Below are positions 1 to 10,136 of a stretch of DNA of 64,000 nt, piece by piece (the stretch's first letter is position 1; every line of letters starts with the position of its first letter). Origin of the DNA: Ahaetulla prasina. Lineage: Eukaryota; Chordata; Lepidosauria; Squamata; Colubridae. The translations under genes were made by a program, and so were the position numbers. The notes below the pieces were generated by a model that saw nothing but the letters and a program-made list of their open reading frames with translations, was not told where the DNA came from and made no database searches. The stretch covers positions 214,145,800 to 214,209,799 of the forward strand of contig NC_080540.1 of assembly GCF_028640845.1 (NCBI RefSeq), in the 5' to 3' direction.

Positions 1-104
1 AACTCAAGAAGAGAAATGCGAATTGGAAAGAGATGCTGCTGCTGAATTCCAGAAAGGTCTTACAGGTAATCCTCAAGATACAGAGATCATTTAATGAATG
101 TTTA

Positions 105-265
105 AAATAATAATAATAATAATAATAATAACAACAGAGTTGAAAGGAACCTTGAAGGCCTTCTAGTCCAACCCCCTGCCCAGGCAGGAAACCCTACACC
201 GTCTCAGACAGATGGTTATCCAACATTTTCTTAAAAATTTCCAGTGTTGGAGCATTCACAACTTG
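105..265 (-). repeat. CR1 LINE 3' end with (AAT)n tail
   Basis: The reverse strand matches the last coding codons and 3' UTR of the CR1 copy at 42541-43575, including the stretch around 'ggcaggaaaccctacacc'. The tail lies at the left as an (AAT)n run at 105-132. It is cut at about 265, where an L2-like LINE begins, so any reading frame that starts near 212 has an antisense-CR1 beginning. Confidence 0.8.
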
Positions 266-1650
266 AAAGAGGCGGTGGTGAGACCCCTCCTCAAGAAGCC
301 TTCCCTGGACCCAGCTATTTTGGGAAATTATCGTCCAGTCTCCAACCTCCGCTTTGTGGCGAAGGTTGTAGAGAGTGTGGTTGCATGGCAGCTTCCCCAG
401 TACCTGGATGAAGCTGTCTATCTAGACCCGTTTCAGTCCGGCTTCCGGTCCGGACATAGTACGGAGACAGCTTTGGTCGCGTTGGTAGATGACCTCTGGA
501 GGGCCAGGGATAGGGGTTGTTCCTCTGCCCTGGTCCTATTAGATCTCTCAGCGGCTTTCGATACCATCGACCATGGTATCGGTTGGAGAGTTTGGGAGTG
601 GGAGGCACCGTTTATCGGTGGTTCTCCTCCTATCTCTCTGACCGGTCGCAGACGGTGTTGACAGGGGGGCAGAGGTCGACCGCGAGGCGCCTTACTTGTG
701 GGGTGCCTCAGGGGTCGATTCTCTCACCCCTCCTGTTCAACATCTACATGAAGCCGCTGGGTGAGGTCATTAGTGTTTTCGGGGTGAGTTACCATCTGTA
801 CGCTGACGACACGCAGCTATACTTCTCCACCCCGGACCACCCTAACGAAGCGGTCGAAGTGCTGTCCCGGTGTCTGGAAGCTGTACGGGTCTGGATGGGG
901 AGAAACAGACTCAAGCTCAATCCCTCCAAGACGGAGTGGCTGTGGATGCCGGCACCCCGGTACATTCAGCTGCAGCCGCGGCTGACTGTGGGGGGCGAGT
1001 TATTGGCCCCAATGGAAAGGGTGCGCAACTTGGGTGTCCTCTTGGATGGGCGGCTATCGTTTGACGATCATTTGGCGGCCGTCTCCAAGAGGGCTTTTTA
1101 CCAAGTCCGCTTGGTTCGCCAGTTGCGCCCCTTCCTTGACCGGGATGCCTTATGCACGGTCACTCATGCTTTGGTCACTTCCCGTTTGGATTATTGCAAT
1201 GCTCTCTACATGGGGCTGCCCTTGAAGTGCACCCGGAGGCTGCAGCTAGTCCAGAATGCAGCTGCACGGGTAATAGTGGGAGCAACTCGTTGCTCCCATG
1301 TAACACCAATCCTGCGCAGTTTGCACTGGCTTCCTGTGGTCTTTCGGGTGCGCTTTAAGATTCTGGTTACCACCTTTAAAGCGCTCCATGGCTTAGGGCC
1401 CGGGTACTTACGGGACCGCCTGCTGTTACCCTATGCCTCCCACCGACCCGTACGCTCACACAGAGAGGGCCTTCTCAGGGTGCCATCCGCCAGACAATGT
1501 CGGCTGGCGGCCCCCAGGGGTAGGGCCTTCTCTTTTGGAGCTCCTACGCTTTGGAACGAACTTCCCCCTGGTTTACGTCAAGTGCCTGATCTTCGGACTT
1601 TTCGCCATGAGCTGAAAACGCACCTATTTATTCAAGCGGGACTGGCTTAG
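266..1650 (+). pseudogene. L2-like LINE reverse transcriptase, frameshifted
   Basis: Encodes the target-primed reverse transcriptase of the LINE. In order: the N-terminal finger region ([17 protein letters not shown]), motif A with AAFDTIDH near base 570, motif B with GVPQGSILSPLLFN near base 700, and catalytic YADD (HLYADDTQLY) near base 800. The post-RT region ends with HELKTHLFIQAGLA and a stop at 1648-1650. The first part is in one frame up to about 575 and the rest is in another, because bases present in copy 2 (around HGILLRRLG) are missing here just after motif A. Apart from this lesion the frame is open to the end, which suggests a fairly young copy. It is not functional as it stands. 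Confidence 0.85.
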
Positions 1651-1799
1651 AAGTTTATTAATTTTAACTGGGGTTATTTAGATTTTAGTATTTTAAAGGG
1701 TTTTAAATTTTAATATGTTTTAAATTTTGGCCAATTTTATAATAAGTTTTTTAATTGTTTATTTTAATTGTATTTTGTTACTGTTTTATTTTGGCTGTA

Positions 1800-1848
1800 C
1801 ACCGCCCTGAGTCCTTCGGGAGAAGGGCGGTATAAAAATCTAATAAAA

Positions 1849-1879
<31 letters not shown>

Positions 1880-1882
1880 AAA
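1800..1882 (+). repeat. L2-like 3' hairpin and (AAATA)n tail
   Basis: A perfect 7-bp stem, CCGCCCT (1802-1808) with AGGGCGG (1824-1830), precedes TATAAAAAT and an AAATA run. The same hairpin ends the copies near 29650, 33290, 46258 and (reversed) 27350 and 47435, and also ends one SINE family here. In L2-type LINEs the 3' end is the likely RT recognition signal; that function is inferred. Confidence 0.8.
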
Positions 1883-1916
1883 TTCTGCAGGCAAAAGTTA
1901 TTATTATGTTAGGAGC

Positions 1917-2522
1917 TGTTGTGGTCCACCAGTAGCCTGCAGAGCTGGCACTGGAGTCAGACAGTGATGAGGCTGAGGAAAGCGTGGGCCAGTCCTAGAG
2001 ACTGGGGAAGGCCCAGATGAGGGCTCTGTGTGGGAGGAAGAGGTGGGGCCAAGGCCATTGGGGAGTGAGGTGCGGATTTCAGAGCCTCCAGAGACTGACA
2101 GTAGTGAGGCAGAGGAACAGGAGGAGCCTGTTCCTAATGCATTCATGAGAAGAGCTGCCAGAAGGCAAGAGCAGCTCAAGCAAAGAGGATGACTCGGGAG
2201 TAGGGCCAAGAGATGATTGGCCCCTCCCATAAGGCTTAAAAGACCAGCAACGGCATTTGGGCTTTGCTGGAAAACAACGTTGATAGCTTCGACTTCTTGC
2301 ATTTATTTTGTATCGGTGTTTTCTGAACTTTTGCCAAGAAAGGCCTTTGGCAGTTTGCCTAATTGGACCAAGGTTGGTGATAGGGCTGAGGAATTTGTAT
2401 TGGGAGGAATTTGCTTTAATTTAGTTGAACTATGCTGAGAATGAAGTAATTCTCAGCTGTTCGAATAAAGTTTGTTTGTTTTACACTGACTGAATTTCCT
2501 ATTACCTACCTACCTCACAATC
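1917..2522 (+). mobile_element. Solo LTR, family LTR-1, copy 1
   Basis: Starts TGTTGTGGTCC and aligns along its length with the better preserved LTR at 62975-63567. Shared landmarks are the paired Glu-rich stretch 'gaggcagaggaacagg', a TATA-like 'gcttaaaag' near 2237, and AATAAAG near 2465. The 3' end has decayed and no clear target duplication is seen. No internal retroelement sequence adjoins it. The family (Gypsy-like or ERV-like) cannot be decided from an LTR alone. Confidence 0.7.
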
Positions 2523-2542
2523 TACATATGGTCCTATACGGC

Positions 2543-2675
2543 AGGGATTTGGAACTATGGCCCTTTTATTTCTTATGGACTTCAATTCCCAGAATTCCTG
2601 AGCCGACTATGCCAATTCAGGAATTCTGGGAGTTGAAGTCCACAAGTTATAAAGGGGCCATTGTTCCGCACCTCT
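2543..2675. mobile_element. Foldback MITE, hAT-like
   Basis: An imperfect inverted repeat. The left arm with 'gacttcaattcccagaattc' (around 2579) pairs with the right arm 'gaattctgggagttgaagtc' (2621-2640), and the outer arms carry ATGGCCC and GGGGCCAT. It belongs to the same sequence family as 11687-11811 and 40245-40375. No clean 8-bp target duplication was found here. Confidence 0.6.
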
Positions 2676-3939
2676 TCTCCACTTTACCCTTATGACCTAT
2701 AATAGGGTTACTGCAGCATTTTTCCATTTTTAGCCCCCCTCTGACCATCACTGGAACCCTTTAACACTTGGGCTTCCTCTCTAAATGCCCATCACCGCCC
2801 ACATTTACCTCCTGATCACAAGTTGTGGAAGAAGGGCAGGCCATGTGTCTCTGAGCCACACAGTGGCAATCCAAATGTGATTGTCATTTTGTCCCCACTC
2901 ATTTCACAGACAAAAGAACGACCTCCAGTCAAGCTGCTTCATTCTTCTGCCTTAAAGAGGTCTCCACAGTCCCGCACACACTTTGAATGTTGCAGAAAGC
3001 TTCTGCAATACTGTTCATAGTTTATTAAGGTAGCAAAATGAAGCAGTTTGCCTCTATTCCATATGGCGGTGACTCAAGTGTGACTGCCATTTTGTGAGTG
3101 GGACAAAATGGCAGCCACTTTTGGAACCATATCCTGCAGCCATTCAAAAATGCAAGTCATTCCAGCCTTCTGAAAGGCCTATAATCCTAAGAAAGAACCC
3201 TTTTTGGGTGATGATAAATGTTTGTTGCAGAAACCATTGTTAGTTTTGTGATCGGTATCTCAAACTAGATGGTAGCAGAATTGAAACTTTTACTCTTAAG
3301 CCTCTTCTGTCTTGTAAAATCTGTTTCTGTTGAGGTGGTTAGTTTCCATGATAGGTTTCCTGCTTTTGTCTTATGTGATGATACAAAATCCAGAGGGGAA
3401 AAATGATAGAAAGGGGTCTATTATGTCCAGTGGGAATTTGGCTTCAATTGGTGATAACGAAAGAAAAGCATGGTAAATGTTTTATATTATTTTACTTTTT
3501 AAGAATATTTTCTCCCATCGTTGGCAGACTGACCATTTCCCTCATGGGAGTTTTACTTGAGAAGATTGCAACCTGACACTGGTGATGTTTAGATATGACA
3601 AGGACAATATCTCTATGGCTGGCACAATTCCTACTTGGCAAAGGCTGCTAATCATGTAATTCTGTCAACCCAATATGATTTCCATCAGACATTTTGCCAC
3701 AATTGATTTTATTTTTTTAAATAATGGGATGGTGGCTGACTCAAAAATGCTAAACTCATTTTAAAATTATTACTATGAAAACATCTCTGGATCCAACATA
3801 AGGGAGTCTACAAGAGTGAGTGGCTGTAATACATTAAAACAATCATAGTAACAACAGCAGCAACTTGCATGGAAAGATAATGTTTATTTGAAAGTGAATA
3901 TATTTGCCCCTGTAAAAAAGAGAATAAAAAGAAGTGGAA
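2676..3939. other. No gene recognised
   Basis: AT-rich sequence with no recognisable coding region. The only structure noticed is a small palindrome at 3081-3117, in which a 15-base arm (TGACTGCCATTTTGT) pairs with its partner at one mismatch across a 7-base loop. Short frames here look random. Confidence 0.5.
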
Positions 3940-4056
3940 CAGTGTTTCTCCCCCTTGTCAACTTTTAAGAAATCTGGACTTCAACTCCCCGATTCTGGGA
4001 TGCTTCTTTGCTGGCTGGGAGGACATGTTGGTGAAGGAATTCTGGGAATTACTGGT
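3940..4056. mobile_element. Foldback MITE remnant
   Basis: Begins CAGTGTTTCTC and has the 'ctggacttcaactcc' and 'gaattctgggaatt' arms of the foldback family at 11687 and 40245. The right terminus is unclear, so the end is approximate. Confidence 0.45.
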
Positions 4057-4164
4057 CTAGGGAACTGCAAGAGGGAGAATGACCATCCAAGTTCTTTGCT
4101 TTTCAGCAAATGTGTGTTTTATAACTGATCATACTCATAGACAGCCACTTTGTGTAAGCTCCAC

Positions 4165-4395
4165 CAAAATTTAACTTAAACTGTCTACCGTTGACCTCAC
4201 TCCATTCCTAAGAGGTCTGTAAAGGGGCATGCATAAGAGCACCAGTGTGCCTACCGTCCCTGTCCTAATATTCCTTTTTTACTTACTCTTTTCATGTATC
4301 CAGATTATGTTTATACTTTTACCTGTTATCTTATATATGATTAACAAATACATAAAAATAAATAAATGAATGAATGAATAAATGAATAAATAAAA
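4165..4395 (+). mobile_element. CR1/L3-like LINE (family B) 3' end
   Basis: Carries the degraded C-terminal coding end (ctactg/ttgacctcac..ccattcctaagagg) and 3' UTR of the family seen complete at 44728-45150. It ends in an AAATAAATGAATG tail. Only the 3' end is kept, as usual for LINE 5' truncation. Confidence 0.7.
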
Positions 4396-5040
4396 TCCTA
4401 TGGGTCATTAGCTAGGTTTTTTACCACCTGAATGTGTTTTCTAAGATTTATTATATTCAAGTCTCAAACTAGAGGAAGACATTTTGCAATGTGAAGAAGC
4501 ACCTTTAAGAGAAATAGGCAAGGTGATGATTGTCATGTCGAGATCTGTAAAACTAATTTAATTAAAAATATAAAATGGAACAAGTTATGGGAGCATTACT
4601 AATTAGCTTTACCAATACAGGACTGTAGCAAGGGCATTCCAACTGTGAAATATGCTTTAAGATGTGATTTAAGGTGTGAGAGCCACTGGATCAACCATGC
4701 TACTAAACATGGCTTCAGAGCCTTGCAGTAAGTGGTTGATGCTTCCTACCAATGTGTTGATAATGTCACGTCATGGTATCAATTCCAAGGATTCTCTTCT
4801 TGCAGCAGGGAAGTCTTATGCAAATGGAAATTCCTCAACGAATCTGAATTTCTCGTCATGCTTTGTAATAGTCTGAGATGTCACCTGTTTTCACCAAATT
4901 CAGGAACCCTCTATTCTTTTCCATTATTTTTTTCTCTGGAAGATTAAAGGATTAAAGGGAAATTAAACAAAACTAAAGTAAAATAGAACAATAAGATAAC
5001 CAGGGAAAAAGAAAACAAAGAAAAAGAAAATGTAAACAAA
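4396..5040. other. No gene recognised
   Basis: No repeat or coding region was recognised. The right end (about 4940-5040) is A-rich with AAAG runs and could be a decayed retroelement tail, but nothing diagnostic is present. Confidence 0.4.
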
Positions 5041-5545
5041 AGATGGGCAAGTTGGGAGCAGAAAGCCGGGGTGAATGGGCAGAGGTAGTGTCCGCTATCA
5101 ATCTAGCAGCCATCTCCAGAGTTCAACTCCTCCCCCATTGAGTCCCCAGGCCAATTTGCAGAGCCAAGTCTGAAGGCTCTTATGGAATGATAGGAGGTTG
5201 GGAGCAGGATGTCCCAAAACAGAATGTTCCAAAGCAGTGGTCACCTGTCGGTGATCCGTGGACTACTGGAGATCCGTGAGAAAATGTTGATGGTCCACAG
5301 AAAAAATATTTGCATTTTTTATATTGCACTAAATACTATTTATCACTTTAAAAAATTCATATTAATGGTTCTCGGGATTTAAAATTATGAATTTAGTGGT
5401 CTCTGAGGGCTGAAAGGTTGGCAATCCCTGTTCCAAAGGATGTTCCAAGTGCTGAAGATTATTTGGAATCCTGACAGCTGGAGTTCTTCGACTGATGGGA
5501 TCTGAAGTAGGCCCTCTCTGCTGGCCCAAGTAGGACAGACAGGCA
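5040..5545. repeat. Unclassified repeat R1, split by a hAT insertion
   Basis: The part right of the insertion ('gctggagttcttcgactgatgggatctg') matches 18985-19022 in the repeat at 18815-19215. The left part has the same GC-rich style. The hAT element at 5235-5430 interrupts it. It may be an untranslated part of an old LINE; orientation and class are unknown. Confidence 0.4.
5235..5430. mobile_element. hAT-type non-autonomous element
   Basis: Starts CAGTGGTCACC and ends GGCAATCCCTG. It is flanked by a perfect 8-bp duplication, ttccaaag, at 5227-5234 and 5431-5438, the hAT signature. There is no coding capacity. Confidence 0.8.
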
Positions 5546-5554
5546 AGTCTGATG

Positions 5555-5802
5555 CAGGGGTGAAATCCAGTAGGTTCTGGAGAACCGGTAGTGGAAATTT
5601 TGAGCAGTTCAGAGAACTGGTAGAAATTTTGAGTAGTTTGGAGAACTGGTAGCGGAAATTTTGAGTAGTTCGGAGAACCGGCAAATGCCAGAGTAAGATG
5701 GGAATGGAAATTTTGCAGTATCCTTCCCCTTGCCACACCCACCAAGGCCATAAAGCCCACAAAGCCACGCCCACAGAACCGGAAGTAAAAATATTTGAAT
5801 TT
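5555..5802 (-). mobile_element. hAT-N family A element
   Basis: Reverse-strand copy of the family with 'ctactcaaaattt' and 'gaaccggtag' modules seen at 46626, 58655 and elsewhere. It starts CAGGGGTGAAATCC; the other terminus has lost its last bases. It abuts the LINE tail that begins at 5819. Confidence 0.7.
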
Positions 5803-5818
5803 CTGATGCCTTAACCAT

Positions 5819-6800
5819 TTTTTTTAATTTTATTTTGTCACAACAGTATATACAATCATCAACACAAAAATAACCCATCATGAGAGAAAAAGTATATATA
5901 AGTAAAAGTATAAATAAAATTATGCATATAATACTATAATGAAGAGAACAATAGGACAGGAACAGTAGGCACTTTTGTGCTCTTATGCACGCCCCTTATA
6001 GTCCTCTTAGGAATGGGGTGAGGTCAATAGTAGACAGTTTTTGGTTGAAGATTTTGGGATTATGAGTAGAGACTATGGAGTCAGGTAGTGAGTTCCAAGC
6101 GTTAACAACTCTGTTACAAAAGTCATATTTTCTGCAATCTAGTTTGAAGCGGTTGACATTAAGTTTGAATCTATTGTTTGCTCTTGTATTGTTGCGATTG
6201 AAGCTGAAGTAGTCTTTTACAGGAAGGATATTACAATAGATGATTCTGTGTGTTAAACACAGATCATGTCGGAGTCGGCGGAGTTCTAAGTTTTCTAAAC
6301 CCAGGATTTCAAGTCTGGTGGTATAAGGTATTTTGTTGATTTCGGAGGAGCGAAGAACTCTTCTAGTAAAATATTTTTGGACGCGTTCGATTGTATTAAT
6401 GTCAGAGATGTGGTATGGGTTCCAGACGGATGAGCTGTATTCAAGAATAGGTCTGGCAAATGTTTTGTATGCTCTGGTTAGTAGTGTAGAATTTTTGGAA
6501 AAGAAGCTACGTAAAATTAAGTTTACAACTCTTAGAGCTTTTTTTGCTATGTAGTTGCAGTGGGCTTTGGCATTTAGGTCATTTGATATAAAAACTCCAA
6601 GGTCTTTGACAGGGAGGGGGTATTTGATCAAACCACTAGCTGCCTCCTGTGTGGCTTTCCATTTACTTTTGGATATAATGTTTTTGATCCTGTGTTGGAT
6701 TGTTTTATGAAACTTAATTTTTCTGTTAGCACTATAGTAAATTTTTGAAGGGTAAGAACTAGATTCCTTAAATGCATTAGAGAAAGACAACAGAGCTTTT
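5819..6800 (-). mobile_element. CR1/L3-like LINE (family B), 5'-truncated
   Basis: Reverse-strand LINE with its 3' end at the left (AATAAAATTAAAAAAA). The 3' UTR lies at about 5819-5995, followed upstream by a 264-codon open frame. It matches family members at 4165, 12625 and 44728. The start near 6800 is a truncation within or just after the RT domain. Confidence 0.8.
5996..6790 (-). pseudogene. LINE family B ORF2, C-terminal part
   Basis: An open frame of 264 codons lacking the catalytic RT core. It contains the post-RT region: VKDLGVFISNDLN, then ARPILEYSSSVWNPY, then the TIERVQKYFTRR segment found in CR1/L3/L2-type polyproteins. It ends with the C-terminal block KYDFCNRVVNAWNSLPDS and PFLRGL. 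The first ATG lies inside the truncated gene and is not a true start. The frame is uninterrupted, so this insertion may be relatively young, but with no YADD motif or endonuclease it cannot move by itself. Confidence 0.75.
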
Positions 6801-8363
6801 AGTCAAATGGATAATGTAATGCCTATCTGATAATAAACAGGACTAAACAGGTCATTAGATTGCAGATATTGTCTCCATTGATGGCAAGCAGATGTCACAG
6901 TATCAGGACTGGGTGACCTGAAGTGATGTTAGATGTGACATGGAATTTGTTCTCCAAAAATGTTTATAAATTCTCTATATACCCATCCATTGTGTATTTT
7001 CTCTAGATGTTAAAAAAAATATGTTTTGATGAAAGGTTGTATTTAAATAGTCCTGGTAATAAACTCATATTTTTGCAAACCGAATTTGCAAAAATGTTTC
7101 TGCTTGCAGCTTTCAGTAATGGAGAACCTTTAGAATTACTAAGTATCTTTTTTTTTAAAAAAAAGCATGATGTAATTTCTGTCCATTAAATAAGTTTTTC
7201 TTCTCCACTGGGAAGATAATCCTAAATGGTGGTTTAAATTTGAACTTCATTAGGGTTTTTTTAATGCATCCATTCACAAATTATTCTTCTCTATAGATAA
7301 CCTCTAATGGATATCTTCGGTATTCAGTATGGTGCAGTAACAGTAAATGGAAATATTGATTTACTTCTGTTTGAGTTCATACAAATTCATGAAGGAAAGA
7401 GCTTAATGCATTGCTTTTAAATGGCAGACCGGAATCTTTAGGTAACAAAAGGTGATATGTAGACAAAAAAAAAAACCCCAACAACCAGCATAATTAATTG
7501 ACATTTTGGACATTTACTCAGGCCTATGATAACTCTGGATTGAATTTCTCAGTTTCTGTGCTCAGTTGTATAAAGTATAAAAAATAAAAACCATCATAAT
7601 TAATTGACAAGTTGGGCATCTATTCAGGCCTATGATAAATCGAGATTAAATTTCTCAGCTTCTGTGCTCAGTTGTTCCATTTTCCAGTCAAACTTTCCTG
7701 TCTAGCTTATGTCCATTAAGTTTGCAGCTGCTGTATCCTGTGCCAAGCTTCGCTGTCCAACCTATCTATTAATGTTCAGTCTCAATGAAGCTAGGAATTT
7801 ACAACGTAGTGAGCTTCCAATATGTTGATACTGCAACTCTCGGAATACACAATCAGCATCATGATCAGAATTCCCATCAGAATGAAAAGGAGGCTAGGAG
7901 CTTCATTTTTAGTTTAGCATGGTTTGCTTTGTGTTCATCTTCCCTACAAGTAATTAGAAGTAGCTAGCAGTACTTCATCTTCAATCTCTTGGCAGCCTTG
8001 CTGAGTTAGTAGACAGACTTATGGAGTATTGCACAAGGCACTGAAGAAAAAATATTGCTGGAACAGCCTTTGCTTATCCCATTCGGATGTGGCTGTCAGG
8101 AAAACAAAGGAAGCTATCATAGACTTGGCTACTGACAGAATCAAGTTTATTTCAATATGTTTCCACATCAAGTGAGACAATCTATTAAGGGGGAGGGACG
8201 GTTGCCTTGACTAGCTGATCTGCCTTAGCGATTGACTTAATTATAGAAAAAGACTTGTGAGATTCTTACTGTTGATGTTTTTAATTTTTCTTTGAATGCA
8301 TTATTTGATTTTAATTTATTGATTTGGTCTTTTATTTCATACTTTCTTTTAATTCATTTAAAA
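6801..8363. other. No gene; contains a diverged local tandem duplication
   Basis: Unremarkable AT-rich sequence. The one structure is an 85-base unit at 7485-7569 repeated at 7591-7675, described separately. Short frames at 7007 and 7785 have no recognisable features. Confidence 0.5.
7485..7675. repeat. Old 85-bp direct duplication
   Basis: Units 7485-7569 and 7591-7675 align without gaps and I count 74 identical positions of 85. They share 'cataattaattgaca', 'caggcctatgata' and 'ctgtgctcagttgt'. The spacer is 21 bases and A-rich. Confidence 0.8.
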
Positions 8364-8727
8364 GGGACGCAGAGGCTTAGTGGCTAAGATGCTGAGCTTG
8401 TTGATCAAAAGGTCGGCAGTTCAGCGGTTCGAATCCCTAGTGCTGCCGTGTAACAGAGTGAGCTCCCGTTACTTGTCCCATCTTCTGCCAACCTAGCAGT
8501 TCAAAAGCACATAAAAAGATGCAAGTAGAAAAATAGGGACCACCTTGGGTGGGAAGGTAACAGCGTTCCGTGTGCCTTTGGCATTGAGTCATGCAGGCCA
8601 CATGACCACCGAGACGTCTTCAGACAACGCTGTCTCTTCAAATGGAAATGAGCACCACCCCCTAGAGTTGGGAACGACTAGCATATATGTGCGAGGGGAA
8701 CCTTTACCTTTACTTTACCTTTAATCC
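8364..8727 (+). mobile_element. Sauria SINE, near full length
   Basis: tRNA-derived SINE. The 5' part carries the RNA polymerase III A box (TAGTGGCTAAGATGC, near 8378) and the B box (GGTTCGAATCC, near 8424). The body is followed by the 3' 'gggaacgactagcatatatg' block and an (ACCTTT)n tail. That 3' block resembles the end of Bov-B LINEs, which are known to mobilise this SINE family. Confidence 0.9.
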
Positions 8728-9765
8728 ACTTTATGAGTCTCACACTTTTTTAAAAAAAAAAAAATTGGTCTCTAACTCTGAATTCATTAAAATAAAACAG
8801 TTTGTTCATCCCATACAATTTTGAGTCAGTTTCTGACAATCAACTCTGTTATGTTCAGGGAACACCTTCACTTCTTGACAGCACATCTTTTAGGCTCCTT
8901 CAGTGTCTCCATCTGAAATGACACATGAGTGCTCCCCATTATAGCAACCACTATTCTTGGAAATGTCATTACATTTTTAACCAATTTTTTATCAAATGTT
9001 GAGTTTTCCATTGTCATCTAAAGTTTGAATCTTTCTCTGTATATTATTTAATCGAATTTAAAAACATTTGTGGATTCCTTCCCCCACCCTTTTTGCCCCT
9101 AGAATGTTATTACTGATTTTGGCATTGGATCAGACTGGATCACTTCCAGATTTTCTATTTTGGGAGCTCTAGGAAAAGGATTGAGTTGTCTTTCTATTCC
9201 CTCATTTCCCATTAGAGGCATGAGTGATAGCAAGCTGTTGTTGCATTGTAAATTGAAAATTGTACCTCATTTATCCCAAATGTCCTCCTCCTTCCATAAA
9301 TACTTTCCTTGTTATCTGTGAGGGAATGTGAAGCTGATTTTGGAAACACTGAGGAGGCAGTTAAGGGAGCAGCGGAGGGATTACAAAGAGATTCTTACTT
9401 CTAGGGGTGGACAAGGAATGAGGAATTATGCTAAGTACAAGTTTGTAGGGAAGAATTACTTTGGTAGGACTTCAACATTCTGTAACATTGCCCAATTAGC
9501 AATAATTCTTTTTCCAGAACTAGCAGTGCTTCTTTGTTTTTGTGCTTGCCAGCCTCATAAAGCTGGGCATTATCTCAGGAGATTAAAGGATCCACAATTG
9601 TTTTGCTCAGCTCCATGCCTCTCAAATGGGATTTTTGCAAATAATTTCCTCCAGTTTCAAAAGATAATTGATACTAGTCATCAGCCACATTGAAATACTG
9701 TAAGCAATTAGAAATGAAAGGGGCAGACAGCTAACTCTGACTTTGAGAAGTTATAGCATATTTTG
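8728..9765. other. No gene recognised
   Basis: No repeat recognised. An open frame of 121 codons at 9328-9693 has no known motif and mixed composition, and is probably chance. Confidence 0.5.
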
Positions 9766-9774
9766 CCTGTATTA

Positions 9775-10127
9775 AAGTAAAGGTAAAGGTTCCCCTCGCA
9801 CATATGTGCTAGTCGTTCCCGACTCTAGGGGGTGGTGTTCATCTCCGTTTCAAAGTGGAAGAGCCAGCACTTTCCGAAGACATCTCCGTGATCATGTGGC
9901 TGGCATGACTAAATGCCAAAGGTGCACAGAATGCTTTTACCTTCCCACCAAAAGTGGTTCCTATTTTTCTACTTGCATTTTTTACGTGCTTTCAAACTGC
10001 TAGGTTAGCAGAAGCTGGGACAAGTAATGGGAGCTCACCCTGTTATGCGGCCCTAGGGATTCAAACAGCTGAACTGCCGACCTTTCAATTAACAAGCTCA
10101 GTGTCTTAGCCACTGAGCCACCACGTC
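9775..10127 (-). mobile_element. Sauria SINE, full length, with TSD
   Basis: Reverse-strand copy of the SINE at 8364. It starts (reverse) GGGACGTGGTGGCTCAGTGG, with the B box complement near 10055, and the (ACCTTT) tail lies at the left. It is flanked by a perfect 9-bp target duplication, cctgtatta, at 9766-9774 and 10128-10136. Confidence 0.93.
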
Positions 10128-10136
10128 CCTGTATTA

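Larger units (their letters stand above)
266..1882 (+). mobile_element. L2-like LINE, 5'-truncated copy 1
   Basis: A non-LTR retrotransposon of the CR1/L2 superfamily containing most of the reverse transcriptase domain, the C-terminal region and the 3' UTR. It ends with a GC hairpin and an (AAATA)n tail. The 5' end is truncated within the RT domain at nearly the same point as the copy at 28143. The left flank is a CR1 3' end. The clade (L2 rather than CR1 or Rex) is inferred from the YADD motif and the 3' hairpin. Confidence 0.85.

Noticed and set aside
8364..8440. Possible tRNA gene (A and B boxes)
   Set aside because: The boxes belong to the tRNA-derived head of a Sauria SINE, with no acceptor-stem pairing expected; not a functional tRNA.
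9328..9693. 121-codon open frame
   Set aside because: No motif, no splice context and no family resemblance; expected by chance at this length.
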